Notes under the pieces: generated by a model | What the model saw: only the letters and a program-made list of their open reading frames with translations | Databases searched by the model: none | Told to the model about the DNA's origin: nothing | Program-made: the position numbers and the translations under genes | From: GCA-2686765 sp036012725 | GTDB taxonomy: Bacteria > Pseudomonadota > Alphaproteobacteria > Rhodospirillales > 2-02-FULL-58-16 | Assembly (NCBI GenBank): GCA_036012725.1 | Contig: DASCPW010000066.1 | Span: 1-49,635 of the forward strand | Reading direction: 5' to 3' | Length of the DNA: 49,635 nt | In this document: positions 8,762 through 17,172 of the stretch, piece after piece | Layout: each line of letters opens with the position of its first letter | Position numbering within the stretch: the stretch's first letter is position 1

Positions 8762-9939
8762 CGGTTTTTCCGCGCTTCCGCCGCTTCCTTGGCGAAGTAC
8801 CTTTCGAGCAGGGCTTGGTAGATTTCGGCCAGGGATCGGATGTCGGCGACGGCGACATTCTCGTCAACCTTGTGCGCGGTCTCACCGATAAGTCCAAATT
8901 CGGCGACCAGGCAATAATCTTTGATGAAGCGGGCGTCAGAGGTGCCGCCGGTGGTGCTCAGTTCCGGCCGCCGGCCGGTAACCTCCTCGACGGCGGCGGC
9001 AACAACATCGCTTAACGGACCCGGCGGGGCGAGGAAGGCTTCGCCATTGATCTCGACGCTCAGCTCGAAATCGCCGCCGACAGACTCGCAACATTTCCTG
9101 ATCCACGCTTCCAGGCCGTCGCCATGGTGGCGATTGTTAAAACGAATGTTGAACGCCGCCGCCGCCCTAGCGGGAATGATGTTGGTGGCCGGGTTGCCGA
9201 CGTCGATGGTTGTGATCTCCACCGTCGATGGCTGGAAATGGTCGTTGCCGTTATCAAGGGGCGCCTCGTTGATGGCGGCAAGCATCCGCAACAGCCGGGG
9301 GATGGGATTGTCGGCCAGATCGGGATAGGCGGAGTGCCCTTGCGTCCCCGGCACGCAGAGGTGTCCGTTGAGGCTGCCCCGGCGGCCGATCTTGATCATC
9401 TCGCCAAGGGCGCGCGGGTTGGTGGGTTCGCCGACCAGGCAAGCGTCGATAACCTCGCCGTTCTCCCGCATCCATTTCAGCACCTTGGCCGTGCCGTTGA
9501 TGGACGGCCCCTCCTCGTCGCCGGTGATGAGCATGCTGATGGAACCACCGAAATTACCACCGGCGGCGGCCAGGAAACGGCCGGCGGCGGCGGCGAAACA
9601 AGCGATGGCGCATTTCATGTCGGCGGCGCCGCGGCCGTAAAGCCGGCCGTTTTCGATGCCGGCGCCGAAAGGATCATGGCTCCATTGGGCGGCGTCGCCG
9701 GCCGGCACCACGTCGGTATGGCCGGCAAAGCAAAAATGGGGCGCGCCGGTGCCAAGGCGGGCATAAAGGTTATCCACGTCCGCCGTGCCGGCCTCGGAAA
9801 AGGGCAGCCTGCGGCAGTTAAATCCAAGCCCCCGCAAAGCCCCTTGCACGACGTCAAGGGCGCCGCCGTCCTCGGGCGTGACGCTGGCGCAGCGGATCAG
9901 CGCTTGGCTCAGTTCAATCGGATCGATGTCCTGGGTCAT
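8755..9939 (-). CDS. dapE: Succinyl-diaminopimelate desuccinylase
   Basis: DapE hydrolyses N-succinyl-LL-diaminopimelate in the succinylase branch of lysine and peptidoglycan precursor synthesis. The 394-residue M20-family enzyme shows FCFAGHTDVVPAGD (first metal His/Asp), YGRGAADMKCAIA (bridging Asp), TGDEEGPSINGT (catalytic Glu pair), VGEPTNP and TTGGTSDARFIKDYC near the C-terminus. Length is slightly above the common 375-385 owing to the tail after LLERYF. It lies downstream of dapD on the same strand, separated by a long palindrome, and overlaps the next gene by seven bases. Confidence 0.96.
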   Translation of the reverse strand: MTQDIDPIELSQALIRCASVTPEDGGALDVVQGALRGLGFNCRRLPFSEAGTADVDNLYARLGTGAPHFCFAGHTDVVPAGDAAQWSHDPFGAGIENGRLYGRGAADMKCAIACFAAAAGRFLAAAGGNFGGSISMLITGDEEGPSINGTAKVLKWMRENGEVIDACLVGEPTNPRALGEMIKIGRRGSLNGHLCVPGTQGHSAYPDLADNPIPRLLRMLAAINEAPLDNGNDHFQPSTVEITTIDVGNPATNIIPARAAAAFNIRFNNRHHGDGLEAWIRKCCESVGGDFELSVEINGEAFLAPPGPLSDVVAAAVEEVTGRRPELSTTGGTSDARFIKDYCLVAEFGLIGETAHKVDENVAVADIRSLAEIYQALLERYFAKEAAEARKNRC

Positions 9940-9965
9940 TCGGCTTCCGGCGAAAGGCTCTAGGT

Positions 9966-10018
9966 CTAGTGGTCCAAATCCGACATATGGTACTCATACG
10001 ACGGATTTGGACCACTAG
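9966..10018. repeat. Perfect 17-bp inverted repeat between dapD and dapE
   Basis: CTAGTGGTCCAAATCCG at 9966-9982 is the exact reverse complement of 10002-10018, with a 19-base centre. Both outer ends are CTAG. The right arm contains the dapD stop codon (TAG read leftwards at 10017-10015). As RNA it would form a strong hairpin inside the dapDE transcript, without a following T run. It may be a small mobile palindromic element, an attenuator or a processing site. Confidence 0.8.
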
Positions 10019-10860
10019 TCCCTGAGCAACTCGTTGATGGATGTTTTCGAACGGGTTCTTTCGTCCACCGTTTTGACGATGACGGCACAATAGAGATTGG
10101 GACCCGGCGAGCCGTCCGATAGCGGCCTGCCGGGCAAGGCGCCGGGCACCACCACCGAATAGGCCGGCACCCGTCCGAAATGAATTTCGCCGCTGGCTCT
10201 GTCGACGATCTTGGTCGAGGCACCAATGAAAACGCCCATCGACAAGACCGAACCTTCCTCGACGATAACCCCTTCGGCGACTTCGGAGCGCGCCCCGATG
10301 AAGCAGTTATCCTCAACGATCACCGGCCCGGCTTGCAAGGGCTCGAGAACACCGCCGATGCCGACGCCGCCGGAAATGTGGCAATCCTTGCCGATTTGCG
10401 CGCAAGAGCCGATGGTTACCCAGGTATCTACCATGGTGCCGCCGCCCACATAGGCGCCCAAGTTGATGAAACTCGGCATCAACACCGCGCCGGGCGCGAT
10501 ATAGGCCGAGCGTCGGACAACGCAATGGGGAACGGCGCGGAACCCCGCTTGCCGGAAACGCGCCTCGTCCCAGCCGGCAAATTTTGACGGAATCTTGTCG
10601 AACCAGGACGCCGCCGCCGGACCTCCGGAAATGGTTTCCATATCGTTGAGGCGAAACGACAGTAGCACCGCCTTCTTGAGCCATTGATTGACTTTCCAGT
10701 CGCCAAGCACGCGCCGTTCGGCGACCCGGGCCTGGCCACTATCGAGAAGGTCTAGAGCCGTCCCGACGGCGTCACGTACGTCTCCTTGGCCGGAGGGAGT
10801 AATGGTGTCGCGCCCTTCCCAGGCGGCGTCGATGGTGGCTTGTAGGTCGGCGATGTTCAT
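10015..10860 (-). CDS. dapD: Tetrahydrodipicolinate N-succinyltransferase
   Basis: DapD transfers succinyl from succinyl-CoA to tetrahydrodipicolinate, two steps before DapE. The start is ATG 10860 (MNIADLQATIDAAWEGRDTI), preceded by GGGGAG at proper spacing; a longer frame upstream lacks family similarity. The 281 residues contain the left-handed beta-helix of hexapeptide repeats (GAVLMPSFINLGAYVGGG, GSCAQIGKDCHISGGVGIGG, DNCFIGARSEVAEGVIV). The C-terminus SINELLRD is typical. The stop codon is contributed by the palindrome that follows. Confidence 0.96.
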   Translation of the reverse strand: MNIADLQATIDAAWEGRDTITPSGQGDVRDAVGTALDLLDSGQARVAERRVLGDWKVNQWLKKAVLLSFRLNDMETISGGPAAASWFDKIPSKFAGWDEARFRQAGFRAVPHCVVRRSAYIAPGAVLMPSFINLGAYVGGGTMVDTWVTIGSCAQIGKDCHISGGVGIGGVLEPLQAGPVIVEDNCFIGARSEVAEGVIVEEGSVLSMGVFIGASTKIVDRASGEIHFGRVPAYSVVVPGALPGRPLSDGSPGPNLYCAVIVKTVDERTRSKTSINELLRD

Positions 10861-10964
10861 GATGAACTCCCCAAACAGGCTCTTAGATAAAATTTTCGAT
10901 ACGCGGCCTGGAAGATGGGCTAGGCGAAGCGGCCTGTCAACGATGACAAGAGGGTCAAGCCGGC

Positions 10965-11669
10965 TTATCGGCCAACCTCCTCCAACCAGGCCACCATATC
11001 GTCGGTGACGTGGTGGACATGGCCGCCTTCGGCCCCTTCGGAAGGGCATGGATTATTGCTCCTCACCCACACCGTGGTCATGCCCAACGCCGCCGCCGGC
11101 TCCAAGTTGCGGGATATGTCCTCGATCATCACCGTCCTCAAAGGGTCGAGGCGATGGCGTTTGACCAGCCTCTTGTAGACCTCGGGCTCGGGCTTGGGCA
11201 AGTAACCGGCGGCGGCGATATCGAAAACGGCGTCGAAGTGATGGCCAACGCCCAGCCGAGCCACGACCCTTTCGGCATGATCGGCGGTGGCGTTGGTAAA
11301 AATGAGCTTGCGCCCGCGAAGGCGGGCCAGGGCCGCCGCCAAGACCGGATCCGGCGCCACCGGGGTGAGATCGATGGCGTGGACATGATCGAGAAAAGGG
11401 CGCGGCTCCATGCCGTGCCGGTTCATCAGTCCGCGCAAAGTGGTGCCGTATTGCCGGAAATAATGTTTTTGCAGGCGTTCGGCCTGGCTCAATTCCAATT
11501 CCAGGAAATCGGCGATATAGGAGCGCATGCGCTCGTCGATCTGGGCGAAGAGGTTGGACGAGGCCGGGTATAGGGTGTTGTCCAAGTCAAAGACCCAAGC
11601 CTCGGCGTTTTTCAAAAATCCGGGGCACCGGCTTGGCGGCGGCGCGGGCGACGCGGTTGATTGGGTCAT
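10965..11669 (-). CDS. HAD-family pyrimidine 5'-nucleotidase
   Basis: HAD hydrolases of this type dephosphorylate pyrimidine nucleoside monophosphates or related small phosphates. The 234-residue protein, started at ATG 11669 (MTQSTASPAPP), has motif I VFDLDNTLYPA with the nucleophilic Asp, motif II LIFTNAT, the motif III Lys in LPKPEPEVYKRL and motif IV VMIEDISRNLEPA. The NTLYP and SRNLEP patterns match the yeast SDT1/PHM8-like pyrimidine 5'-nucleotidase group that is widespread in Alphaproteobacteria next to arg/dap genes. Longer upstream frames were rejected because they have no similarity and an Ala/Pro-rich start fits. It reads towards dapD. Confidence 0.88.
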   Translation of the reverse strand: MTQSTASPAPPPSRCPGFLKNAEAWVFDLDNTLYPASSNLFAQIDERMRSYIADFLELELSQAERLQKHYFRQYGTTLRGLMNRHGMEPRPFLDHVHAIDLTPVAPDPVLAAALARLRGRKLIFTNATADHAERVVARLGVGHHFDAVFDIAAAGYLPKPEPEVYKRLVKRHRLDPLRTVMIEDISRNLEPAAALGMTTVWVRSNNPCPSEGAEGGHVHHVTDDMVAWLEEVGR

Positions 11670-11812
11670 GGCCTTATTTGTGGGATCAGCAAGACGGCAC
11701 GGCAAGTCTTTTTCTAGGCTAGCAGGGCCTATCATGTTGTGGGTAAAGTACCATTTTTCATGGACAGGCGGTCCGTGCCGCCCGTTCATTATTGGAAGGG
11801 TATGGAGAGCCC

Positions 11813-12348
11813 ATGTCAAAGGATAGCATGCCCATGGCGCCCGATCTTTACGGCACTGAGGCTGAGTCTCTGCTCGCCGGCTATCCCGGCGCGGCGCTTC
11901 TCCTCGTCGCCGACCAGATAATCGAAGAAGAGGCGGGCATCAAGAAAAAGTCAAAAGGACATTCCCAAAAGCGCCATGCCGAGATTGCCCGCTCGCCGGG
12001 TCAATCCCCCTCGACCTGGCAAAGAAAATGCACCGCGACAAAAAACTGAACGGGGAAACCATCATCGGCGCCGTGCAATCCGGAGACGGTGAATTCGCCA
12101 TCGCGGCGTTGGCGGTGCTGGCTAAGGAGCGCGTGAAGGTGGTCGACAAGATTATCGATATGCAAAGCGCCAAGGGCGTCGTCGCCATCACCTGAAAAGC
12201 CGGTCTCACCATGCAACTGGCAATGACGTTGCAGGGCAAGCTGGCGCAAATCCAACCCGAGTACATGCTCAACCCCGGCGCCGGCGGGAAATTCCCTTTA
12301 AGCGACGAGGAAATGGAGTGGCAACTGGACTTTTTTGGTGATTTTTAG
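11813..12348 (+). pseudogene. DUF2336-like protein, frameshift and internal TGA
   Basis: An ATG at 11813 with GGAG five bases upstream opens MSKDSMPMAPDLYGTEAESL and runs in one frame to about 11990. The similar-looking continuation is in another frame: SIPLDLAKKMHRDKKLNGET, then IIGAVQSGDGEFAIAALAVL, reaching MQSAKGVVAIT, a TGA at 12193-12195 and KAGLTMQLAMTLQGKLA down to DEEMEWQLDFFGDF and TAG. The TGA stands where Trp (TGG) would fit. The block from AKKMHRD onward resembles the C-terminal part of DUF2336 proteins of Rhodospirillales. A large middle part of that family appears missing, so an internal deletion is also likely. Function of the family is unclear. Confidence 0.6.
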
Positions 12349-12376
12349 GGCAAGTCCGGTTTGACGGGAACCACCA

Positions 12377-13294
12377 TCAGCCCGGATGGATCAGCGTGCC
12401 GGCGCCGTGCTCGGTGAACAGCTCGAGGAGCATGGCGTGGGGTACCCTGCCGTCGATGACGACGGCTCCATCGACGCCGTTCTCGATGGCTTCGAGGCAG
12501 GTTCCGATTTTTGGAATCATGCCGCCGTGGATGGTCCCGTCGGCAATATTGTCCCTGGCCTCCCCGGCCGTCATTTCGGAGATGAGACTGCCTTTTTTAT
12601 CTATGACTCCCTCGACGTCGGTCAACATCAACAGGCGCCGGGCAGTAACCGCCGAGGCAATAGCGCCGGCCGCCGTGTCGGCGTTGATATTCAGGGTCTC
12701 GCCATTGGGGCCGGCGCCGATCGGGGCGATGACGGGGGTGATGTCGGTCTCGTCGAAATAGTCAAGAATATGCGGGTTGACCCGGGTCGGTTCGCCGACA
12801 AGGCCCAAGTCTAGAATCCGCTCGATGTTGGAATCAGGGTCGCGCCGGGTGCGCCTGAGCTTCTCGGCCCTGATCAGGTTTCCATCCTTGCCGGAAAGGC
12901 CGACGGCGAAGCCACCGACCTCGTTGATGGCCGAGACGATCTGCTTGTTAATGGTGCCGGACAGCACCATTTCCACCACTTCGACCGTTTCTTTGTCGGT
13001 GATGCGAAGACCGTCTACGAACTGGCTTTTGATTTTGAGCCGTTCCAGCATGGCGCCGATCTGCGGTCCGCCGCCATGGACGACGACCGGGTTGATGCCG
13101 ACTTGCCGCAAGAGAACGACATCGCGGGCAAACAGCCGCGCCAGTTCGGCATTACCCATGGCGTTGCCGCCGAACTTGATGACGAAGGTCTCGCCCGCGT
13201 AACGGCGCATATAGGGCAGGGCCTCGGACAGCACCTTGGCCTGGGCGAGCCAGTCTTCCTTGGATTTGCCGTTTTTGTCGATTTTCTTGTTCAT
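12377..13294 (-). CDS. argB: Acetylglutamate kinase
   Basis: ArgB phosphorylates N-acetylglutamate in arginine synthesis. The 305-residue protein has FVIKFGGNAMG near the N-terminus, the substrate loop VVVHGGGPQIGAMLE, the glycine-rich NINADTAAGAIASAV region and LTDVEGVIDKKGSLI. An N-terminal extension (MNKKIDKNGKSKEDWLAQAK) precedes the kinase fold, as in the arginine-regulated hexameric form common in Alphaproteobacteria. It lies downstream of engB on the same strand, but a 269-base gap with an AT-rich repeat separates them, so co-transcription is uncertain. It converges on the broken DUF2336 gene. Confidence 0.96.
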   Translation of the reverse strand: MNKKIDKNGKSKEDWLAQAKVLSEALPYMRRYAGETFVIKFGGNAMGNAELARLFARDVVLLRQVGINPVVVHGGGPQIGAMLERLKIKSQFVDGLRITDKETVEVVEMVLSGTINKQIVSAINEVGGFAVGLSGKDGNLIRAEKLRRTRRDPDSNIERILDLGLVGEPTRVNPHILDYFDETDITPVIAPIGAGPNGETLNINADTAAGAIASAVTARRLLMLTDVEGVIDKKGSLISEMTAGEARDNIADGTIHGGMIPKIGTCLEAIENGVDGAVVIDGRVPHAMLLELFTEHGAGTLIHPG

Positions 13295-13563
13295 GGCCCT
13301 TGCAACTTACTTCAGTTATCGCCGCGCCGCCAGCGCCAGGGGATTTGTCATTATTGGAGACAGGGTTAATTTCCTTCTTGGAGATTATTGAAACGCCGAT
13401 GGCGCCGAGGTTCGCGGAGGACTACGAAAAAAATTATTCAATAATTCCAACAATACACGATCATCATTTTTCTTAACAAATCGAAGCATCCAAATTCTTT
13501 CTCCGCGCCCCTCCGCGTTGATAATTCTTTCCTTAAGCGGGGAATTTCTTGAAAACCAGATAG
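13295..13563. repeat. AT-rich intergenic region with imperfect inverted repeat
   Basis: The engB-argB gap carries GGCGCCGAGGTTCGCGGAGG at 13401-13420 and a roughly inverse CTCCGCGCCCCTCCGCGTT at 13501-13519 (15 of 21 positions match). Between them are about 80 bases of AT-rich sequence. The left arm resembles the arms of the hairpin at 20280-20350. The argB promoter should lie in the left part. No gene is supported. Confidence 0.45.
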
Positions 13564-14217
13564 TCACCTATTTGCAGCCAGCGCCGCCAGCGCAGCGCGC
13601 AATTCGGCAATGCCGGAGCCCAGGCGGCTGCTGGCCGGAATCACCTTGGGATGCGCCGCCGGGTGGCCGGCCAGCTCGCCGATGAGGGCTTGGCCGCGAG
13701 CAGCGAGTTCCGTCTCGGTGATTTTATCGCTTTTGACGATCACCACCTGATAGGAGACCGCCGCCCCATCCAGCATGGCCATCACCTTGCGGTCCGAATC
13801 CTTGGCGCCGTGGCGGGCATCGATCAAAAGACAGCACCTGCGCAGTTCCGCCCGGCCTTTCAGATAGGCATCGATAAGCTCCGTCCAGCCGCTGATTTGT
13901 TCCTTCGGCGCGCGGGCGAAACCGTAGCCGGGCAGGTCTGCCAGCATCAGCCGGCCGCCAAGATCGAAGAAGTTGATCTGCCGCGTGCGGCCCGGCGTGT
14001 TCGAGGTCCGGGCCAAGGTCTTGCGGCCGGTCAGGGCGTTGATCAGGCTTGATTTGCCGACGTTGGAACGGCCCGCGAAGGCGACCTCCGGCAAGACCGT
14101 CTCGGGCACTTGCGCGAGGCTAGCGGCGCCGCTAATGAAGCGGCATTCCTGGACAAAAAGCCAGCGCCCCCGTTCCAGGGCCTCGTTAGAGTCTAGCTTC
14201 GTTTCCGAGGCTTGCAC
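13564..14217 (-). CDS. engB: Ribosome biogenesis GTPase EngB/YsxC
   Basis: EngB is an essential GTPase for 50S subunit assembly. The 217 residues contain G1 AGRSNVGKSSLINAL, G2/G3 region TSNTPGRTRQINFFDL and DLPGYGFA, G4 VIVKSDKI (in the family TKxD position) and a G5-like PASSRLGSG. The chosen start is GTG 14217 (VQASETKLDSNEALERGR), which has GGGA five bases upstream and gives the usual length. The open frame extends much further into yidC but has no family similarity there. It follows yidC by 26 bases in the rpmH-rnpA-yidD-yidC-engB unit. Confidence 0.92.
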   Translation of the reverse strand: MQASETKLDSNEALERGRWLFVQECRFISGAASLAQVPETVLPEVAFAGRSNVGKSSLINALTGRKTLARTSNTPGRTRQINFFDLGGRLMLADLPGYGFARAPKEQISGWTELIDAYLKGRAELRRCCLLIDARHGAKDSDRKVMAMLDGAAVSYQVVIVKSDKITETELAARGQALIGELAGHPAAHPKVIPASSRLGSGIAELRAALAALAANR

Positions 14218-14243
14218 GACATTCCCATCGATGCGCGGGCTGG

Positions 14244-16031
14244 CTACTTGACGCCCATGCGCCTCATGATGACCTGCTGTTGAATGACGGATAGCAGGTT
14301 GTTCCAAGCCCAGTAAATCACCAGCCCGGCCGGGAACCGCGCCAGCAGGAAAGTGAACATGATGGGAAGGAACATGAATATCTTGGCCTGCACGGGGTCG
14401 ACCGGCTGCGGGTTGAGCCTTTGCTGCAGGAACATGGTCACCCCCATGAGAATTGGCCACACCCCGATCATCAAGAATTCGGGCGGTGTCCACGGAATCA
14501 GGCCGAAAAGGTTGAACAACGTCGTTGGGTCGGGGGCCGACAAATCCTTGATCCAGCCGTAAAAGGGCTCATGGCGCATCTCGATGGCGATGAAAAGAAC
14601 CTTGTAAAGGGCGAAAAACACCGGCACCTGGATCAAAACCGGAAAACAGCCGGAGGCCGGGTTGGCCTTCTCGCGCTTATAGAGCGCCATCATCTCCTGG
14701 TTCAGCCGCGTCTTGTCGCCGCCGAATTGTTCCCTGAGCTTGAGCATCTCCGGCTGTAGTTTTTTCATTTTGCTCATCGCCTTGTAAGACTTGTTGGCGA
14801 GCGGGAAAAATACCAGCTTGATGGCCACCGTCAGCAACAGAATGGCAAGGCCGAAATTGCCGAAATGATTGTTGAAAAAAACCAGGGAGTGGAAAAGCGG
14901 CTTGGTCAGGTAAGGGAACCAACCCCAATCGATGGCCATGTCGAAGCGTCCGATACCGAGTGAGTCGTGGTATCCATCGATCAGGGAGACCTCCTTGGCG
15001 CCGGTGAACAGGCGGCTTTCCACCTCGACCGTAGCCCCGGGGGGCAATGCCCGTTGGCCACCCAGGAAGTCCACTTGATACTTATCGACACCGTTATCCA
15101 GGCGGTGGCTGAAGCGGCTCTCGACTTGGGCTTTCTGGTCGGGGATTATGGTCGCCAGCCAGTACTTGTCGGTTATGCCGAACCAGCCGCCGGTGGTGCA
15201 CTTCCAGAACAGGTTTCCGGGGGGGCGCTCGCGGTCGCTGGCGCAGGGTTTGAAAATGCTCTGTTCCGAAACGTCGTCGTAGTCCACCTCGTCGAGCGTC
15301 CCATCGAAAACGCCCAGCAACCCCTCGTGCATGATGAAAAAGCCGGTCACCTTCGGCGTGCCCCAGCGCGAGATCAGCCCATATGGGAAAAGGTTGACCG
15401 GCTGGACGCCGGTATTGTCGACCCGCTGGGTGATCTTGAACATGTAGTTCTCGTCCAAGGCGTAGGTCTGCGAGAACTTGAGTCCCTGTCCGTTGTCCCA
15501 GGTCAGGGTCACCGGGTTTGCCGGGCTCAGGGTGTCGCCGTCGGCCCGCCACACGGTCTCGGGCGTCGGCACCTCGAGCCCGGATTCGCGCACCCAACCG
15601 AACCTGGCGTAATAGGTCCCGGGCGAGCCGGGCGGCGACATGAACACGATCTCGTCGCTTTCCGGGTCCATCTCCTCGCGGTATCCGACCAGCGTCAGGT
15701 CATCGATCAGTCCGCCGGTCAAGGCAATGGAGCCACGCAGCCGGGGTGACGATATTTTCACCCTCGGCCCGCCTTCGGCGATGACCGTTTGACGGTCCTT
15801 GGCGGCCACCTGCTCGATCGGTGGCATGGCGCCGGGAGCGGCCGGGAGCCGGGACCCGCCGATGACCGTCGGCGTCGCCGGGGCGGCGCCCTTCGCCGTT
15901 TCGCCGGCTGGATCGCCTTGCTGCTGATCAACGGGCGATGACGGATATTTGAACCCGATGTAGAACTGGTAGCCGGCCAAAATGGCAATCGAAAAAATAA
16001 TTGCAAAGATCAAATTATGCTTTTCTGTCAT
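14244..16031 (-). CDS. yidC: Membrane protein insertase YidC
   Basis: YidC inserts and folds inner-membrane proteins, alone or with SecYEG. The 595-residue product has the N-terminal anchor NLIFAIIFSIAILAGYQFYI, a linker, the large periplasmic P1 domain (about 70-370) and the conserved insertase core. The core starts near LVFFNNHFGNFGLAILLLTV with KLVFFPLANKSYKAMSKMKK, VPVFFALYKVLF and the final LVIYWAWNNLLSVIQQ segment. Length and order are typical of Gram-negative YidC. Its ATG overlaps the yidD stop by four bases, so the two are translationally coupled. Confidence 0.97.
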   Translation of the reverse strand: MTEKHNLIFAIIFSIAILAGYQFYIGFKYPSSPVDQQQGDPAGETAKGAAPATPTVIGGSRLPAAPGAMPPIEQVAAKDRQTVIAEGGPRVKISSPRLRGSIALTGGLIDDLTLVGYREEMDPESDEIVFMSPPGSPGTYYARFGWVRESGLEVPTPETVWRADGDTLSPANPVTLTWDNGQGLKFSQTYALDENYMFKITQRVDNTGVQPVNLFPYGLISRWGTPKVTGFFIMHEGLLGVFDGTLDEVDYDDVSEQSIFKPCASDRERPPGNLFWKCTTGGWFGITDKYWLATIIPDQKAQVESRFSHRLDNGVDKYQVDFLGGQRALPPGATVEVESRLFTGAKEVSLIDGYHDSLGIGRFDMAIDWGWFPYLTKPLFHSLVFFNNHFGNFGLAILLLTVAIKLVFFPLANKSYKAMSKMKKLQPEMLKLREQFGGDKTRLNQEMMALYKREKANPASGCFPVLIQVPVFFALYKVLFIAIEMRHEPFYGWIKDLSAPDPTTLFNLFGLIPWTPPEFLMIGVWPILMGVTMFLQQRLNPQPVDPVQAKIFMFLPIMFTFLLARFPAGLVIYWAWNNLLSVIQQQVIMRRMGVK

Positions 16032-16300
16032 GGTCGGCGTTCCCGTGCCTGCTCATCGGTGGGGACCGCCGGCGGGCAGCCGTCGGCGACGGGGTCGAAA
16101 CCCCAGCCGCCCAGGGGATGGCAACGGCAGAACCGCTTGACGGCGAGCCAGCCGCCACGCAAGGCGCCGAAACGGGTGACGGCCTCGAGGCCATAATTCG
16201 AACAAGTGGGATGATAACGGCAGGCGCCCGGCAACACCGGCGACAGCAGCAGCTGGTATCCTCTGATCAATGCCCGCAAAATCGTACTGGCCGGATTCAT
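16028..16300 (-). CDS. yidD: Membrane protein insertion efficiency factor YidD
   Basis: YidD is a small membrane-associated protein that assists YidC-dependent insertion. The 90-residue product has the hallmark LIRGYQLLLSPVLPGACRYH, then PTCSNYGLEAVTRFGALRG, and the WGFDPVADG tail, with the three conserved Cys. It sits between rnpA and yidC as in most bacteria and overlaps yidC by four bases. Confidence 0.95.
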   Translation of the reverse strand: MNPASTILRALIRGYQLLLSPVLPGACRYHPTCSNYGLEAVTRFGALRGGWLAVKRFCRCHPLGGWGFDPVADGCPPAVPTDEQARERRP

Positions 16301-16327
16301 TTTGTCATAAGCCTATTGTTGTTTTTT

Positions 16328-16711
16328 TTAACTCAGTTTAAGTGCATCCAGGCGTTTCAAGGCGGTTTCGAGATCCTTTAGCAGGGCGGCAAAGGGACGG
16401 CGTAAAGTCGCGTTGCGGCCGATAATCACGAAGTCATGCCCCTCCTTGGCTTGGGCCGGCATGACTTTACCGGCGGCGGCGCGTAGACGGCGACGGACCC
16501 GGTTGCGCTTAACGGCATTGCCGACTTTGCGGCTGACCGTGAAGCCGACGCGGATGGCGGGCGTCTCCTCTTGAATCTCCCCCCGGCGGCGATCACCGGG
16601 CCCACGGCGCCGGACTTGCAGGACCAAGCCGGGAGCGACCCACTTGCGTTTCACACCAGCGACCCGGAGAAATTCCGGCCGGCTCTTCAGGCGCGAAACG
16701 GCGGCGTCCAC
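16328..16711 (-). CDS. rnpA: Ribonuclease P protein component
   Basis: RnpA is the protein subunit of RNase P, which matures tRNA 5' ends. The 127 residues contain the family pattern: SRLKSRPEFLRV at the start, RVGFTVSRKVGNAVKRNRVR and RRLRAAAG (the RNR motif), then HDFVIIGRNATLRRPFAALL. A short charged insertion (RRRGPGDRRRGEIQEETP) lies in the first half. It starts nine bases after rpmH, and yidD follows after 27 bases. Confidence 0.94.
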   Translation of the reverse strand: MDAAVSRLKSRPEFLRVAGVKRKWVAPGLVLQVRRRGPGDRRRGEIQEETPAIRVGFTVSRKVGNAVKRNRVRRRLRAAAGKVMPAQAKEGHDFVIIGRNATLRRPFAALLKDLETALKRLDALKLS

Positions 16712-16720
16712 GGTTTAATC

Positions 16721-16855
16721 CTAAGCTGAAAGGCGCTTGCGTCCCTTGGCGCGCCGCTTGGCGAGAACCCTGCGGCCGCCAACGGTCGCCATGCGGCTAC
16801 GGAATCCATGCCGCCGCTTACGGACGAGTCTGCTCGGCTGAAAGGTTCTTTTCAT
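16721..16855 (-). CDS. rpmH: 50S ribosomal protein L34
   Basis: This 44-residue basic protein reads MKRTFQPSRLVRKRRHGFRS then RMATVGGRRVLAKRRAKGRK and RLSA, a full L34 sequence. It is the first gene of the rnpA-yidD-yidC-engB run. The ribosome site GGGTGAGCCC lies just upstream of the ATG at 16855. It ends with TAG, which helps to show that UAG is a normal stop in this genome. Confidence 0.97.
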   Translation of the reverse strand: MKRTFQPSRLVRKRRHGFRSRMATVGGRRVLAKRRAKGRKRLSA

Positions 16856-16940
16856 GGGCTCACCCCTAGAGCGGATCGTTATTGACCGAATTCACTTCGT
16901 GAAATCGATCATTCACGTGATTCCTCTCTACATCAATAAT

Positions 16941-17008
16941 TTAGAGCAAACTCTCCAGATTGTTGGATCGCTTTTGGCGGTTTCATCAATCTGGAGAGTT
17001 TGCTCTAA
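16941..17008. repeat. Perfect 22-bp inverted repeat upstream of rpmH
   Basis: Bases 16941-16962 (starting TTAGAGCAAACTCTCCAG) are exactly inverted at 16987-17008, with a 24-base centre. The element lies in the divergent region between rpmH and the TVP38 gene. A second region of small palindromes (TTCACTTCGTGAA, TTCACGTGA) sits between it and rpmH. The outer half TTTGCTCTA recurs at the clpB/M23 junction. It may be a small mobile repeat or a transcription terminator/regulator for the rpmH side. Confidence 0.75.
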
Positions 17009-17172
17009 GGAAATTCAAGCCCCGCTGTATACGGTCTTGCCTGGGCGAAGTCAACGCCAGCGGCGGTCACGAACGGATCACGCAATGGTTATTGGCTTGC
17101 CAAGACGGCCCCAACTACAATATGCAACGAAAATTGACGCTCGCCTGGAGATGAACACGAAAGACAAACGCA
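17009..17172. other. Intergenic region left of the TVP38 gene
   Basis: A short rightward frame overlaps this region (about 16960-17154), but part of it is made of the inverted repeat and I do not recognise the rest (GEVNASGGHERITQWLLACQ). I treat it as non-coding or as a gene remnant that cannot be named. Confidence 0.25.

Noticed and set aside
14218..14493. N-terminal extension of EngB into the yidC coding region
   Set aside because: No similarity to EngB, and it overlaps the conserved yidC 3' end; GTG 14217 gives the normal length.
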